A model generated the notes under the pieces. It searched no databases and was not told the DNA's origin. It saw nothing but the letters and a program-made list of their open reading frames with translations. A program made the translations under genes and the position numbers. This document shows positions 1 to 10,620 of a stretch of DNA of 64,000 bases, piece after piece; the stretch's first letter is position 1; every line of letters starts with the position of its first letter. The stretch lies in the NCBI GenBank assembly GCA_051453625.1, contig JBOZIK010000001.1, positions 49,647,691 through 49,711,690 of the forward strand, written 5' to 3'. The DNA comes from Welwitschia mirabilis (taxonomy: Eukaryota; Gnetophyta; Gnetopsida; Welwitschiales).

Positions 1-300
1 TTCCACATGATCATACACTCAAAAAGACGAAGGTGAATAAGTGAGATAAAAGACAGAAAAGAATACTTCCAAACAACCTAAGATTTAAAACACTATTAAA
101 AAAAATATAAGAAACTAAGGCATCTTCCTTTAAATAAAGTCTATAGACATGGGAATTTCTCAAGATTAGGTAAATCCAATCTTATCACCTGTACAATCCT
201 AAGTATAAAACAAATCATGATACTTTACCAAGTAATACACAAGTCAAGTTTAAAAGATAATTAGGTAATATCATGATATTTAACCAAAGCAATAGGCTAA
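1..300 (-). other. Pol-distal noncoding block of element A (shared with B and E)
   Basis: Immediately downstream of the integrase of A lies an AT-rich block without coding capacity. It aligns by eye with E at about 22080-22360 (same strand) and, reversed, with B at about 10530-10760. Its conservation in three elements with different coding content suggests a structural or cis-acting part of the family, not a decayed gene. Confidence 0.65.
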
Positions 301-1655
301 GAAAGAACTTAGACAATAATAAGGAGGAAGTCCTCCATACTAAGGGGAACTTTCAAAATAAGTGATTCTATCATGTTCACAGTTGTATTCAAAGATCCCT
401 CATATAATTTCAACCATTGTCCATTAACATTCTGAATCTCTTTAGTTTCCAAATCTAAAATTTTAACTGAGCCATTAAAATGCACTTTTTTTATAAGATA
501 AAGACCTAACCATTTAAAGGTCAACTTGTTATTCAAAAGATGAACTCTAGTATTATACAATAACATAAGTTAACCAGGCTCAAAATTTTTATGAAAAATC
601 CTTTTATCATGTTTGAACTTTGCTTGGGCCTTATGAATTAATTAACAATGTATGACATAAGTTCTTTTTTCATCAAGATGATCTAATTAGACTAACCTAT
701 ACTTACGATTTTCATCCAAATCTACAAGATTTAGTTGATAAGATGTATGGTAAGAATTATAATACACATCAATCGGTAAGATACAAACTTTACCGTAAAT
801 AAGTTTATAAGGTGAGAAACTAAGAGAAGTACGCTAAGTAGTATGATATGCCCAAAGTACATTATTGAGTTTAGGAGCCTAAGACTTTTTATTATCAGAG
901 ACAAGTTTTTGAAGCATTTTTTTAATTTCTCTGTTAGCATTTTCATCTTGTCCATTCGTCTGGGGATGATAAGCATAAGCTATTCTATATTCAATATCAA
1001 TGGATAAAAAAAGTCTCTTAAAAAGTAAATTAATGAAATGAGTACCTTGATTACTAATGATAACTCTAGAAAAATCAAACTTCTAAAAGATATGAGATCT
1101 AAGAAAATGATAGATAGTTCAGGCATCATTCAAAGAAGTAGATATGGCTTCAACCCATTTAGTCACATAATCAATAGCCACTAAAATGTAATTTTTGTTG
1201 AAAAAAGATTTGTGAATATGATTCATAAAATCAATACCCCAACAATCAAAAGCTTTACACTCAAGAATGGGTCTAAGGAACATTTTCTATGAATGAACAA
1301 GGCTATCAAAATGCTGAAAAGGATTACACCTTCTAATAAAATCAAATAAATCATGAAAAAGAGAAGGAAGGATTTTCATGACACTTTTATATCCACTAAA
1401 ATATCCTCCAAAAATACCACCATGAGAAAGATGAAGAATCTTAGGTATTTTCCAATCGGGCATATATTTTCTCATAATCTAGTCTTTGCACCTATGGTAA
1501 AAATGTGGCTCGATACACTTATAGTTACCTATATGATGAAGAAAAGATTTACGTTGGTGATAGGTCTAATGTTGTGGTGTTTTCATGGTTACAAGATAGT
1601 TCATAATGTTGGCATACCATCGAGGAGGATGAAAAGAAGAGACAGCAAAAAGCTG
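301..1655 (-). pseudogene. Integrase of element A (decayed)
   Basis: This would encode the enzyme that inserts the cDNA into the chromosome. On the minus strand an HHCC-like region appears near 1287-1475 (LSHGGIFGGYFSG, then RRCNPFQ). The core follows: FDCWGIDFMN, VAIDYVTKWVEA, SNQGTHF and HPQTNGQDENANREIK. In the second core motif the usual Asp position reads Gln or Asn, while the Glu of the last motif is kept. The C-terminal part at 309-566 ends with VNGQWLKLYEG, typical of Athila-type integrases. Several stops (for example in the VLWAYHTT region) break the frame. It is followed directly by the noncoding block, with no env-like ORF in between. Confidence 0.85.
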
Positions 1656-2108
1656 CTAATCAAGAAATGAATCATCGATGAGAATGTCATCTAGAGGAGA
1701 AGGAAGTTGAGACAAATGATCAGCAACATAATTGTGCTTTCTTAATTTATCTATAATGGACAAATTGAATTCTTGCATAAGAAGGATACATCTATTCAAA
1801 TGAGCACTAGAATTTTTCTTGGTCATGAGGTAATAAATGACAGCATGGTCAGTATAAACATTTGTGTAAAAGCCTAAAAGATAGTGTCTAAGAGAATCAA
1901 GGCAAAAGATAATGGTAAGTATTTCTTTTTCTATAGTGGTAAAAATCATCTCAGCTTTAGATAATGATTTGCTATGATAAGATATAACTTTAAAATCCTT
2001 CTCATACTTTTGGCAAAGAACCCCATCCATGGCAAAATTATTAACATCACATATAAGCTCAAAGTTAAGTTTCCAATCAGGTCTTGTTACTATAGGAGCA
2101 TAAGACAA
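1656..2108 (-). pseudogene. RNase H domain of element A
   Basis: A 150-codon open stretch on the minus strand matches the Ty3/gypsy RNase H module that removes the RNA template during cDNA synthesis. Visible landmarks are FELICDVNNFAMDGVL (first Asp), SYHSKSLSKAEMIFTTIEKE (Glu), VYTDHAVIYYLM (Asp) and the tail HNYVADHLSQLPS that links to integrase. All three acidic positions look preserved, making this the best-kept part of A. It is contiguous with the RT upstream (higher coordinates). It is not a separate gene but a slice of the pol polyprotein. Confidence 0.88.
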
Positions 2109-3528
2109 TCTATGTTTAATCCTATTAAAAGTAAATTGACAAGATTCATTCCATTCGAATTTGGAATCTTTCTCTAGTAATGAGTAAAGGGATTTACAAA
2201 TAGAAGCATAATCACAAATGAACCAATGGTAAAACTAAGGAAAGATCAAACCTATTTAATATTTATAGGGGGACTAAGATTTTGAATAATATCAAATTTA
2301 GAAGCATCCATCTTAATCCCCTTCCGAGAAATATGGTGACCTAAAACAATACTACTCTCCACAAGAAAATGACTCTTTTCTCAACTTAAGTGGAGGCCAT
2401 TAGAAATGCATCGATCTAAGACATTCTCTAAATGATCTAAGATTTTTCAAAAGTTTTAGCATAGATAGAGAAGTTTTCCATGAAAATCTCAATGAAAACC
2501 TCAAGCATATCAAAAAAGATACCCATCATAGCACGTTGACAAGTATTGGGAGCACTACAAATTCCAAAAGGCATGTATCTAAAGGAAAAGGTACCAAAAT
2601 GAGAAGTAAAGGCAGTTTTAGCTTGGTCCTCAATGGCAATGAAAATTTGATTGTAAATGCTATAACCATCAAGGAAATAGTAAAAAGCATAACCTTGAAT
2701 CCTATCAAGAATTTGATTGAGAAAAGGCAAAAGATAGTGGCCTTTTTTAATTACTTTATTTAGTTTTCAAAATTCTATGCACATACGTCATTTCCCATTC
2801 TTTTTAGGTCCTACTGTCAATGAGATAATCCACTCACTATTAGCAATGGAGTAAATGATTTCAACATCCATAAGTTTTATGATTTCATCTTTTACAATTT
2901 ACTTTAGGGCTAGATTAAGTCTACATTGGGGTTGCCTCATAGGTTTAGCATTTTCTTTGAGGTAGATTTTATATTGCATAATGGAAGTGGGGATGNNNNN
3001 NNNNNNNNNNNNNNNNNNNNNNNNNNNNNNNNNNNNNNNNNNNNNNNNNNNNNNNNNNNNNNNNNCGTCTAAAGGCAAAGGTGCCAAAAGGAGAAGTGAA
3101 AGTAGTTTTGTCTTGGTCTTCAAGGGCAATGCAAATTTGATTATAACTACTATAACCATCAAGAAAATAGTAAAATGCATGTCCTAAATCTTATCAAGAA
3201 TTTAATCGAGAAAAGGTAAAGGATAGTGGTCTTTTTTGGTTACTTTGTTTAGTTTTCGAAAATCTATGCACATATGTCATTTAGCATACTTTTTTGGTAC
3301 TACTGTCAAGGGGCTAATCCACTCACTATCAGTAATAGAGTATATGATTTCAGCATCCATAAGTTTTATGATTTCATCTTTTATGATTTTCTTCAAGGAT
3401 GGATTTAATCTATGTTGGGGTTGCCTCACAGGTTTGGAATTTTTTTTGAGGTAGATTTTATATTGCATAATGGAAGTGGGGATGGCTGACAAATCATTAT
3501 GAGACCAAGCAGACACATGAACCTTTGA
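2109..3528 (-). pseudogene. Reverse transcriptase of element A, with internal duplication and lost catalytic Asp pair
   Basis: The minus strand carries RT motifs in order: RQPQHRLNPSL, DSEWISPLTVVPKK, MCIDFRKLNK, KKDHYPLPF, then FLDGYSIYNQI, TSHFGTFSFRYMPFG and the active-site region. At about 2472-2490 the motif reads FMENFSIYA where the family has FMDDFSVY, so the catalytic Asp pair has become Glu-Asn and this copy cannot be active as read. The first half occurs twice, at 3066-3516 and 2566-2995, separated by a 70-N gap. The two copies differ at roughly one base in seven by eye. The thumb/connection part (2109-2437) has frameshifts. The duplication may be real or a join of two different element copies. 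Confidence 0.87.
2566..3485. repeat. Direct duplication of RT N-terminal region across a 70-N gap
   Basis: The segment ending at 2995 and the segment ending near 3485 both finish with the same sequence (the IPTSIMQYKIYLK region on the minus strand). Both begin at the same point of RT (plus-strand starts near 2566 and 3066). They are similar but clearly diverged, so this is not one contig end repeated. The gap 2996-3065 lies exactly at the junction. Confidence 0.75.
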
Positions 3529-4035
3529 TTCTAAAAGAGAGATAAGATCAGTTTATTATTGAGGTAAAAGGTTTTTGTTGATAATTAATGGTTTATTCAA
3601 GTTTTTATTTAGAAAAATGTACTTCAGTCCACTATCTAAAGGTTTCAGGTTTAGGTTTAGTTTCAGACTTTTGGTTTCTAAAAAATTTTTAGAAAAGTTA
3701 GCTGTCATCTCAGACTGTCGTCTAAATGTCAATAATAGATGACCAATTTTAAAATAAGAATTTTCAAGGTTTTCAGTTTTTCCAACTTCAAAATAGTTTA
3801 CAGACTCAGACTTACTACTCCTTAGATTAGAAAATTTAGTTGGGAGATGGTGAAACTCAATTTGATCATTAAGCACATAAAGGTAATCTACATCCAATTT
3901 ATTATGAAACAAGATTGGCTTATGAAGCATGGACCATCTCTCCTCAAGTGGATGGTGTTGTAAAAATAGGATTAATTTTATTTCTTCCTCTAAACTTAAA
4001 TCGTTGCCTAAATCTCTTTTGGTTACATCAAGCAC
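3529..4035 (-). pseudogene. Protease-RT linker of element A pol
   Basis: An open stretch of about 159 codons (3556-4035) lies between protease and RT on the minus strand. The C-terminal part contains SLKLNLNLKPLDSGLKYIFL, which corresponds to the LKPLP...LKYAYLG sequence that precedes RT in Athila-type polyproteins. The rest is acidic to neutral linker with no catalytic motif that I recognise. A matching, more decayed segment lies in H at about 51990-52100. This is part of pol, not an independent gene. Confidence 0.7.
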
Positions 4036-4430
4036 TCTTATTAAAAATTATTTGTTTCTAAAATGTACTTCATTTATCTGGTTCTCGTATCTATTATGCA
4101 ATATGCTATTACATAGAAATCTCTACCTAGAAGTAGTGGACATCCAACATGATGCTTAACTTTTAAAACTACATCAATGGAGTAGAAATCTTTCTCTATT
4201 TGAATGACCACATCCTTGATCACACCTAATTGTTTCTTCATGGTTGTATCGACTAACTCCAAGATAATGCATGTAGGCTCTATTCTTTCTTTCAAACTAA
4301 GACATTGATAAATGTGCAAGGGCGTAATGTTGATACTAGTTCCTATATCAATTAAATCTTTCTTAAGTATATAATTTCCCTCTAAAGTAACACTCATGGT
4401 TACTGCCCCTGGATCTTTAAACTTTGGACT
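4036..4430 (-). pseudogene. Aspartic protease of element A
   Basis: The minus strand holds a retropepsin-like domain that would cleave the Gag-Pol polyprotein. The active-site region reads KKDLIDIGTSINI, matching the family pattern DLGASIN with the catalytic Asp kept. Downstream are GVIKDVVIQIEKDFYSIDVV and LLLGRDFYVIAYCIID, which match the flap and the C-terminal LGRPFLATARAIID of Athila proteases. The open part is 4074-4397 (107 codons). It lies between gag and the RT linker as expected. The E copy (23760-24150) is homologous, but its catalytic Asp reads Asn. Confidence 0.88.
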
Positions 4431-4559
4431 TTTTTTTATACCAAGTTGCTAACAGATTGAACTAGAAAGACTTTACTAGGGATGGTTTATTTTTATTTTC
4501 TTCTTATTAGGTCTTTTTATAGCTTAAGGTATCTTGTATTTTCTTGTAAAAGTTTCCAA

Positions 4560-6384
4560 AAAGATAAGTTGATGCTTACTTTTTGCATTAAGGCTTTCAA
4601 ATGATCATCAAAGATGGGGTTTGTGTTAAGCCTATCAAGCCATGGGGTAGTAGGTTTCTTTTGTGAAGAATCTTTTTTTTGTTGCTAAGTGAGGAAGGGA
4701 AAAAATGGTTTCTTAAAATTTCTATGTCCTCTTCCTCATTAATCTTATTACTTTGGGAAGTTGAAGACTTATGTGTAGAGAGAGTTATGTTATTTTCACT
4801 TCTTATCACTACCTTACAATCTCTTCTTACTTCATTAGGGTTCAGTAAAGGTTGAGTGGTAAGAAACCCTTGTGGTATTTGATTGGCAAGCATGGTTTAT
4901 TATAAAATACTCACAAGATTTTTTATGTTGACATTTGTCTTCTCTTGAGTTTTTCTCAACTCTTTAATGGAATTCCTAAGAGGATCACTATGGTTTTGGG
5001 AGTTAGAAGGATTTGCTAAGTTGTTTGGGTTGTTGGATTAAAACTTTAAATGCTCAAATCTATTTCAGAAAGGTTAGAAGTTAGGATGATGTGCTCGAAA
5101 ATTTTTATGGTTTGGTTGCTCACTCATCCTATGTTGAAAGTTGTGATTTTGTACTTGTTTTTGGTTATGGTTTTGTATCTAGTTGGAAGGTCTTTGATTA
5201 AAGGCAGAAAATTCCTCATATATTTTCTCTTTGTAGGTAGGAAGAAAAGGGAAATATTTTGTGATATGATAACTATCTTCATATAAATCACATGATAGAA
5301 TAATAACTTCACTCTTCTCGGTTGCTACTTTAGCATCAAGGATCATCTGGGTGTATTTCTCTAAAGTATAAGTGAAATTCTTAATGACACTAGTTGGTTT
5401 ATTTTCTATTTTAGTTTTATTTTTTTCATGTTTGACTTCTTTTAGATCCTTAATGATTTAGCCTGCTGTTCGGTTTTCTCTAAAGTAGGGTTTATGTTAG
5501 GTTTGACTTACTTCCACTAAATCTTTTAATACCGTTCAAGCATCTTCTAAGATTTGGTTTAATAGGTTGCCTTTAAAAGAAAATCTATGAGTTTCTTAGT
5601 ATAACTATTTAAGCCACTATAAAAATAGTCAACTAACTTTATCTTTGAAAAGGCATTTATGAGATTTGAATGTAAAGAAACAAAAAATCACTTGTAGGTA
5701 GAGGTATAGTCTTCGTTAGGTAACTGTTGGAAGTTGGTGACTTCTTTCTTATGTTTTCAGATGATGGTTTCACTCATGAATCTCTTTATGAAGGCTTCTT
5801 AGACTTGACTCTAATATTTTAAGCTTTTATATGGAATCGTTCTAAGCCAAAGTTTTTCTTTATCTCTCAAGGTGATGGGAAAGATAGTCATGTAAGTTCT
5901 ATCACTTATTCATTTTTTACTGTTTTTTAGAAGTAAGGACAAGTTGTTCAATGTTAGTGATGTATTATAAAGGATCTTCATCTGGTTCTCCACTAAAAGT
6001 AGGATAAGCATACAAGTTTCAAAGTTCTACATCATCACTGGGAGCTAAGTCGAAAGGAGTGTGGATTTCATTTTTTTTTTGGTTTGCTATAAGATCTCTC
6101 AGAGTAACATAAGTATTAGGTTGAGAAGAAGTATAAGTAGGCATTCCAATGATAAGAGGTGGATTTGGAGAGATAGGTTGTTTAAGCTTTTATTTTGAGG
6201 TCGACATGGTAGCAAAATCAGCCTCTGCAGAAATAAAAGTGAAAATTGTAGGAAATTCAAAATCTTGTGTACCTTCACTATTTTGACCTGTTTCTATTTC
6301 AAGGTTTATTAAACCTTTTCTGATGTTTTTAGAAATTAACAGTCGATCCCTTTGGTATTTTTCCTTTTTACCAGACTTAACCAT
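4560..6384 (-). pseudogene. Gag of element A
   Basis: Gag would form the virus-like particle. I take the start at 6384 (MVKSGKKEKYQRDRL) because J shows the same basic start, KKYQRERLLI..., at about 58980-59045 at the same distance from its PBS. Next come an FSGEPDEDP motif near 5990 and a capsid-like stretch. A Cys-rich knuckle, CDLYEDSYHITKYF, lies near 5260-5310 and resembles the CDLCGGDHPT..CP knuckle of Athila gag. The Gln/Asn-rich C-terminus (around 4920-5130) leads into protease. Many stops and frameshifts break it; the open pieces are 4597-4893 and 6190-6384. Confidence 0.8.
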
Positions 6385-6412
6385 TCATACTTTGTCTCGG
6401 ATCTGCAAAAGT

Positions 6413-6675
6413 ACCATCTCCTACATCGTCCGGACAATAATCTAGATGACAGAAACACAGAAATCACAAGAAAAGGAAAAGCAGAAGATAAAAACAAAAA
6501 ATTGAGTTTTTGATAGAAAAACTCAGAAAATAGATTATTATCCACTTGAATCATCTGGACGACAAAGAGGATGATGGAACTGAAACTCTAAAAATTTAAT
6601 AGAAAAACTAAAGCAGAAAACTTACGGCACAGAGGCCGTCGTCGCCTCGGTTATCTGGATGACAAAGTGGATGAT
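6413..6675. repeat. Three 38-bp palindromic repeats in the leader of element A
   Basis: Copies lie at 6413-6450, 6538-6575 and 6638-6675. Each has outer arms resembling GTCATCC/GGATGAT and an inner core such as CATCTGGACGAC. They are spaced about 100-125 bp apart and lie between the PBS and the gag start. The same trio, at the same distance from the PBS, is present in B, E and J. Confidence 0.8.
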
Positions 6676-6830
6676 GCACTTTTATTATAGAATAAAAAAA
6701 CAGACTTTGATCTGAAAAATAAAAAACTAAATCTACAAAAATGGGAAAACTACACTACTGCAGGTACTGTTNNNNNNNNNNAACTGAAATACTTACCGAA
6801 GCAACGACAACTCTCGAACTCCAAGCATCC

Positions 6831-6852
6831 TTTCCTAGCAACGATGCTAAGG
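6831..6852 (-). promoter_or_regulatory. Primer binding site of element A (tRNA-Asp type)
   Basis: On the minus strand, directly after the 5' LTR, the sequence reads TTAGCATCGTTGCTAGGAA. The Athila PBS complementary to plant tRNA-Asp is TTGGCGCCGTTGCCGGGGA. The mismatches are all transitions, mostly G-to-A or C-to-T, consistent with decay of a GC-rich site. Confidence 0.85.
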
Positions 6853-7941
6853 TGTTGCAATGCATATTTATGCAATGTCTACATCCTGATTAGAATTTTA
6901 TTAACTACAAATAATATGCCCAAGCATAACACACTAATATAGATGGGAGTGGCCCAAATGTCATAATCCGTTAAAGGCCAAAATATGAAAATAAGAGAGT
7001 TCTTTTTAAGATTAAAAATACTGTAATCCTAACCTATAGAAATAACTTGCAATGCATGAAAATGAAATAAAATACTTTTGAAAGGCTAATATAAGAAAGG
7101 AAATAATAGTGCACCTAAACTAACTAAGCACAACCTCGACAAAGGTTGCTCTAATAAAGTATATCATAAGAGAAGCTGTCACCAAATTTCAAACAACATA
7201 AACTATGAGGGAGAAGATCATTCATACATTAAGCACACAAAGAAATGTTTTTATATCAAAAGTCATACCAAATCTGTATTATAAAGTAGCCATGCCTCAA
7301 TGGAGGAAATGCTACCCAATACCAAATATCTCTTTGAAATTACAAAATGGTTCTTTAGCCTCTCAATCTCCTGTCACGAGTATGTTAGGTGTAAATGAAG
7401 ATGATCAAGAGTCAAGGAAGAGACCTTTATCTATTGACTCAAAACATGAAATGAAATGAATAGAAAGGCACGAGAAAATCCTAACTTCCATGCATAAAGA
7501 AATCCGAATAAGGGGCAAAAGTTTAGATGAACATTCAGTGTGGACATTACAAAACAATATAATCCAGCTGATCATCTGAACGATAAAGGAGACGATGCAG
7601 AGTTAAATCCTCACTTGCTACCAGTCAGACTGCCATGCAGACATTAGTTAGCATTTAGTTCACATAGTCATTTATTTCATTGTCTGAATGATGAGGTGGA
7701 TGATGGCCTTTGCTAAATCTTTAATTAGTGCATCAGCTTAGTTGTTTATAGGAAGTTATCATCTGAAATAATGATTATTCATATTTGCTTAAAATGATTA
7801 TAATTTATTAAGGAAATTATATATTCCTATCCTTTTCATCCCATCTTTTCATTATTATGAAAACAAATCATTTTCCTATCCATTTACCTACAAAACAACT
7901 CAGAATACCCTATCAAATATACGTAATTTGGCTGTGCAACA
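6853..7941 (-). repeat. 5' LTR of element A
   Basis: This 1089-bp LTR is bounded by the inverted ends TGTTGC (6853) and GCAACA (7941). The inner edge touches the PBS. The whole unit aligns with the LTRs of E and J. It carries two 38-bp palindromes at about 7562-7597 and 7667-7704. Outside 7941 the sequence changes at once to the 3' part of an opposite-strand LTR (element B), which marks the insertion point. Confidence 0.88.
7562..7704. repeat. Two 38-bp palindromic repeats in LTR of element A
   Basis: Copies lie at about 7562-7597 (core GATCATCTGAACGAT) and 7667-7704 (arms GTCAT...GGATGAT). Measured from the LTR 5' end at 7941 they lie about 240 and 345 bp in. The same placement is seen in the LTRs of E and J, and similar in B. 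Confidence 0.75.
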
Positions 7942-8272
7942 GTTAGTGATAGTTTTCTTGTCTGATTTAGGTTATACAAGAGTAATCTTCATAATAATTC
8001 AATTTGGTAATTGGATGGGTGTTCATCTAGAATAGATTGCATATGTATTTTCATAAGTATGTCTCATTGCATTGTTTTTTACGTTGTTCTTTAGATTCTA
8101 AAATAATTTAATATTTCTTTGGAAATCAATTCTCCTTATTTTTTCATGTGTCTTTAATGGATTTACGACATTTTTATCTTCCATCTATACTAATGTATTG
8201 TATTTGCAATATATCTATTTGTACTTGATAGGATTAAGTATGTAAAGGATTGCAAAATTACATACCACAACA
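7942..8272 (+). repeat. 3' part of the 5' LTR of element B
   Basis: This aligns with the end of B's 3' LTR (about 14255-14581), sharing phrases such as GGTGTTCATCTAGAATAGATT and GATAGGATTAAGTA. It ends in ACAACA at 8272, directly before the PBS. Its left part was displaced by insertion of element A. Confidence 0.85.
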
Positions 8273-8274
8273 TC

Positions 8275-8294
8275 TTGATGCCCTTGTTGGAAAA
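8275..8294 (+). promoter_or_regulatory. Primer binding site of element B
   Basis: TTGATGCCCTTGTTGGAAAA matches the tRNA-Asp-type Athila PBS at 13 of 20 positions, and all but one of the mismatches are transitions. It starts two bases after the LTR end. Confidence 0.75.
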
Positions 8295-8441
8295 TGCCAC
8301 AAAGTGCTAGAGGATTGTCACTATATTAGATAAGTACCTTGTATTTTGATTCTAGTTATTTATTTGAAGTAGTACTATATTTTTATTATAGTTTAGCAAG
8401 TTTTTTTTTTATTTTTTCTTTTCATAGTATTAATAAGTACT

Positions 8442-8694
8442 ATCATCTCCTCTGTCATTCCCACGATACTGAGGATGATAATTTAGATTTAATTTTTCTT
8501 AGGTATTTTTAGATTTTATATTTTTCTTTTTTAAGCATAACAATATGTCATCTTCATGGTTGTTTCCACCACACATAAGATGACAATGGCTGATTTTTTT
8601 TATAACTTGTTCTTTCTGTTCTTTTTGTTTTGCAATTTTTTAATCTCTAATCTCTGGTCATTCTGTTAGTCGTTCACATGATAGTTAAAGAAAT
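8442..8694. repeat. Three palindromic repeats in the leader of element B
   Basis: Copies lie at 8442-8479 (arms ATCATC...GATGAT), 8547-8584 (arms GTCATCTT...AAGATGAC, eight paired bases) and a weak copy at 8657-8694. Each spans 38 bp and the spacing is about 105 bp. The trio lies the same distance behind the PBS as in A, E and J. Confidence 0.75.
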
Positions 8695-9049
8695 AGCCAT
8701 TACACATCTTTTGAGTGTTAAGTATTTAAACAATTTTGATAAAAAAAATGAAACATTAAAGAAAAGTATAACTTTATCTTCACTGTGTATTTATCTTCCT
8801 TACCATCTTAAATTAGATTCTCTTGTTTCATTATTCTAAATTACTTTAATGGATAGTGATAAAAGAACCCTTGGGAAATTCTTTTTGAAAAGAGGAGAAA
8901 CTTGAAAAATTTTGAGGATAATGGTAAGAAAATCACTTTAAGAAATTTTTACAGAAATATGAAGAATAATACAAAATGATGTTGAGAGTAGGAATTAGTC
9001 TCCTTCCTCTTTTTAACTATTTTATTATTTCCCCTCTTCTTTTTAAACT

Positions 9050-10620
9050 TCATATAGAAATGACAATGAAGATTCTCCACATTTTAGGGATTTCGCCTCA
9101 TTTAGGAAAACTTTCTATAATCATGTTTATTAATTCCAATCATATCCTATGCATTACTATAAAGAAGACGATCCCTCTCCTATGAACTACTAGAAGGGAG
9201 AAAAATATTTATTAAAAGAAATAATTAAATAGCTAACGAAGAGCTAAGAAAGTATCAAAAAAAACTTAAAAAATTGNNNNNNNNNNNNNNNNNNNNNNNN
9301 NNNNNNNNNNNNNNNNNNNNNNNNNNNNNNNNNNNNNNNNNNNNNNNNNNNNNNNNNNNNNNNNNNNNNNNNNNNNGATCCCTCTCCTATGAACTACTAG
9401 AAGGGAGAAAAATATTTAATAAAAGAAATAATTAACTAGCTAAAGAAGAGCTAAGAAAGTATCAACAAAAACTTAAAAAATTGGATGAAGATCTTTCAAT
9501 AAATACTATTAGAAAATCAATATTTTTTTACAATACAACATGCTTAAACTTATCCTACTTCATCTGACCTCAAGGAAAATGAGTAGCACTTAGAAATAAA
9601 TGATAATAATTCTTACTTTCAAATACNNNNNNNNNNNNNNNNNNNNNNNNNNNNNNNNNNNNNNNNNNNNNNNNNNNNNNNNNNNNNNNNNAATAACTTA
9701 ACTTAATCTTTCAACAAATAAGGATGAGGATGATTATTCATTAGATGATGATATTGAGGTATTAGATTATATCCCTATGATTCATTTATGACTAGATAAT
9801 CTAGATGAGAAATCCATTCATGAAGAATCTGAAAACTTTATAATCCATGATGAAGAGAATGCTTACATCTATATTGATGAGATTTTTAATAAATTAAATA
9901 ACTAAGAGAATGAGAGCCATACTCCATAAGAAAAGGAAGATATAGTCACAAAAAATGATGATGAAACTAAAGAAACAACCTAAAGATAACAATGAAGAAA
10001 ATGACTGAGATGAAGGACCTATAGAGTTTCATTCAAACTTCATGGATAATAGACTTGTTCATTCTACCCATTCCTCTCTATCCTTTCCACTCATTTATTC
10101 ATGTAAAACTTCAAATTACATCCTTCTTCCACTTCTACTTTCACTTTCACATTACATTATGATTTTGATAATGATGACATTTCTCCTTTTTTTTCATTTG
10201 AACCTTATATCATTATCAAACCCATATTTCTTTCCTTGACCTTCATGAAACTAATAATTTTGAAGAGTCTATTTCTACTATCTCTCAATCTCTTTCTTTT
10301 AAAAGTCCATGTGATACTCAAAGTAACATCCTTTCATTTTCTACTAAATCCACTTTACCTTATGTTTTTAATGATTATTGTTTTTAAAAGTTTGACTTGA
10401 AATATCTTGAAATTTAAAATTGGGATGAATCTTATCTTCTTGATGATAATCCATGCTTAGAAATGAATCTTAAGGAGCTTATCTATTAATTAAACCTTAA
10501 ATATAATGGCAGCACTTGTTCTAAATTTTCATTCTGCCATTATCTAAATTCTTCCTTAGCTAATTATTTTGTTGAACATCATGCTATCACTTGAACATCT
10601 TTTACTTGGATAATGTTTTA
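9050..10620 (+). pseudogene. Unidentified ORF of element B (replaces pol)
   Basis: I do not recognise this protein. Decoded through its stops, the plus strand gives a coherent sequence starting near 9058 (DNEDSPHFRDFASFRKTFYN). A strongly acidic section follows (9700-9960, many Asp and Glu). The later section has FSTKSTL, then YLLDDNPCLEMNLKEL around 10330-10480. Stops fall mainly at TAA or TAG where CAA or CAG would keep the frame, and there is at least one frameshift near 10190. The FSTKSTL to YLLD part is homologous, at protein and nucleotide level, to an ORF in E (22870-23380). Gaps at 9277-9376 and 9627-9691 interrupt it. No gag or pol motif is visible. Confidence 0.5.
9170..9483 (+). 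repeat. 107-bp near-identical duplication flanking a 100-N gap
   Basis: 9170-9276 and 9377-9483 are the same 107 bases with four differences. The first copy ends and the second begins exactly at the gap. This is the pattern of two overlapping contig ends that were scaffolded without being merged, so the true sequence probably has one copy. Confidence 0.85.

Larger units (their letters stand above)
1..7941 (-). mobile_element. Element A: Athila-like Ty3/gypsy retrotransposon, 3' end off window
   Basis: Read on the minus strand the order is 5' LTR (6853-7941), PBS, leader, gag, protease, RT, RNase H and integrase, then a noncoding block that runs off the left edge. This order, with integrase last, is that of Ty3/gypsy. 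The tRNA-Asp-type PBS and protein similarity to Athila pol place it in or near Athila. All coding domains carry stops and frameshifts, so it is inactive. Its 5' LTR abuts a broken LTR of element B at 7942, so A was inserted into B. The 3' LTR and its target duplication are not visible. Confidence 0.9.

Noticed and set aside
1353-1670. Plus-strand 105-codon frame
   Set aside because: It is the antisense shadow of the integrase zinc-finger region of A.
2536-3187. Plus-strand frames rich in Ser, Lys and Ile
   Set aside because: They are antisense to RT of A.
6413-6675. Regularly spaced palindromes resembling a CRISPR array
   Set aside because: The genome is a plant, spacing is about 100 bp, copies are diverged and they sit in retroelement leaders.
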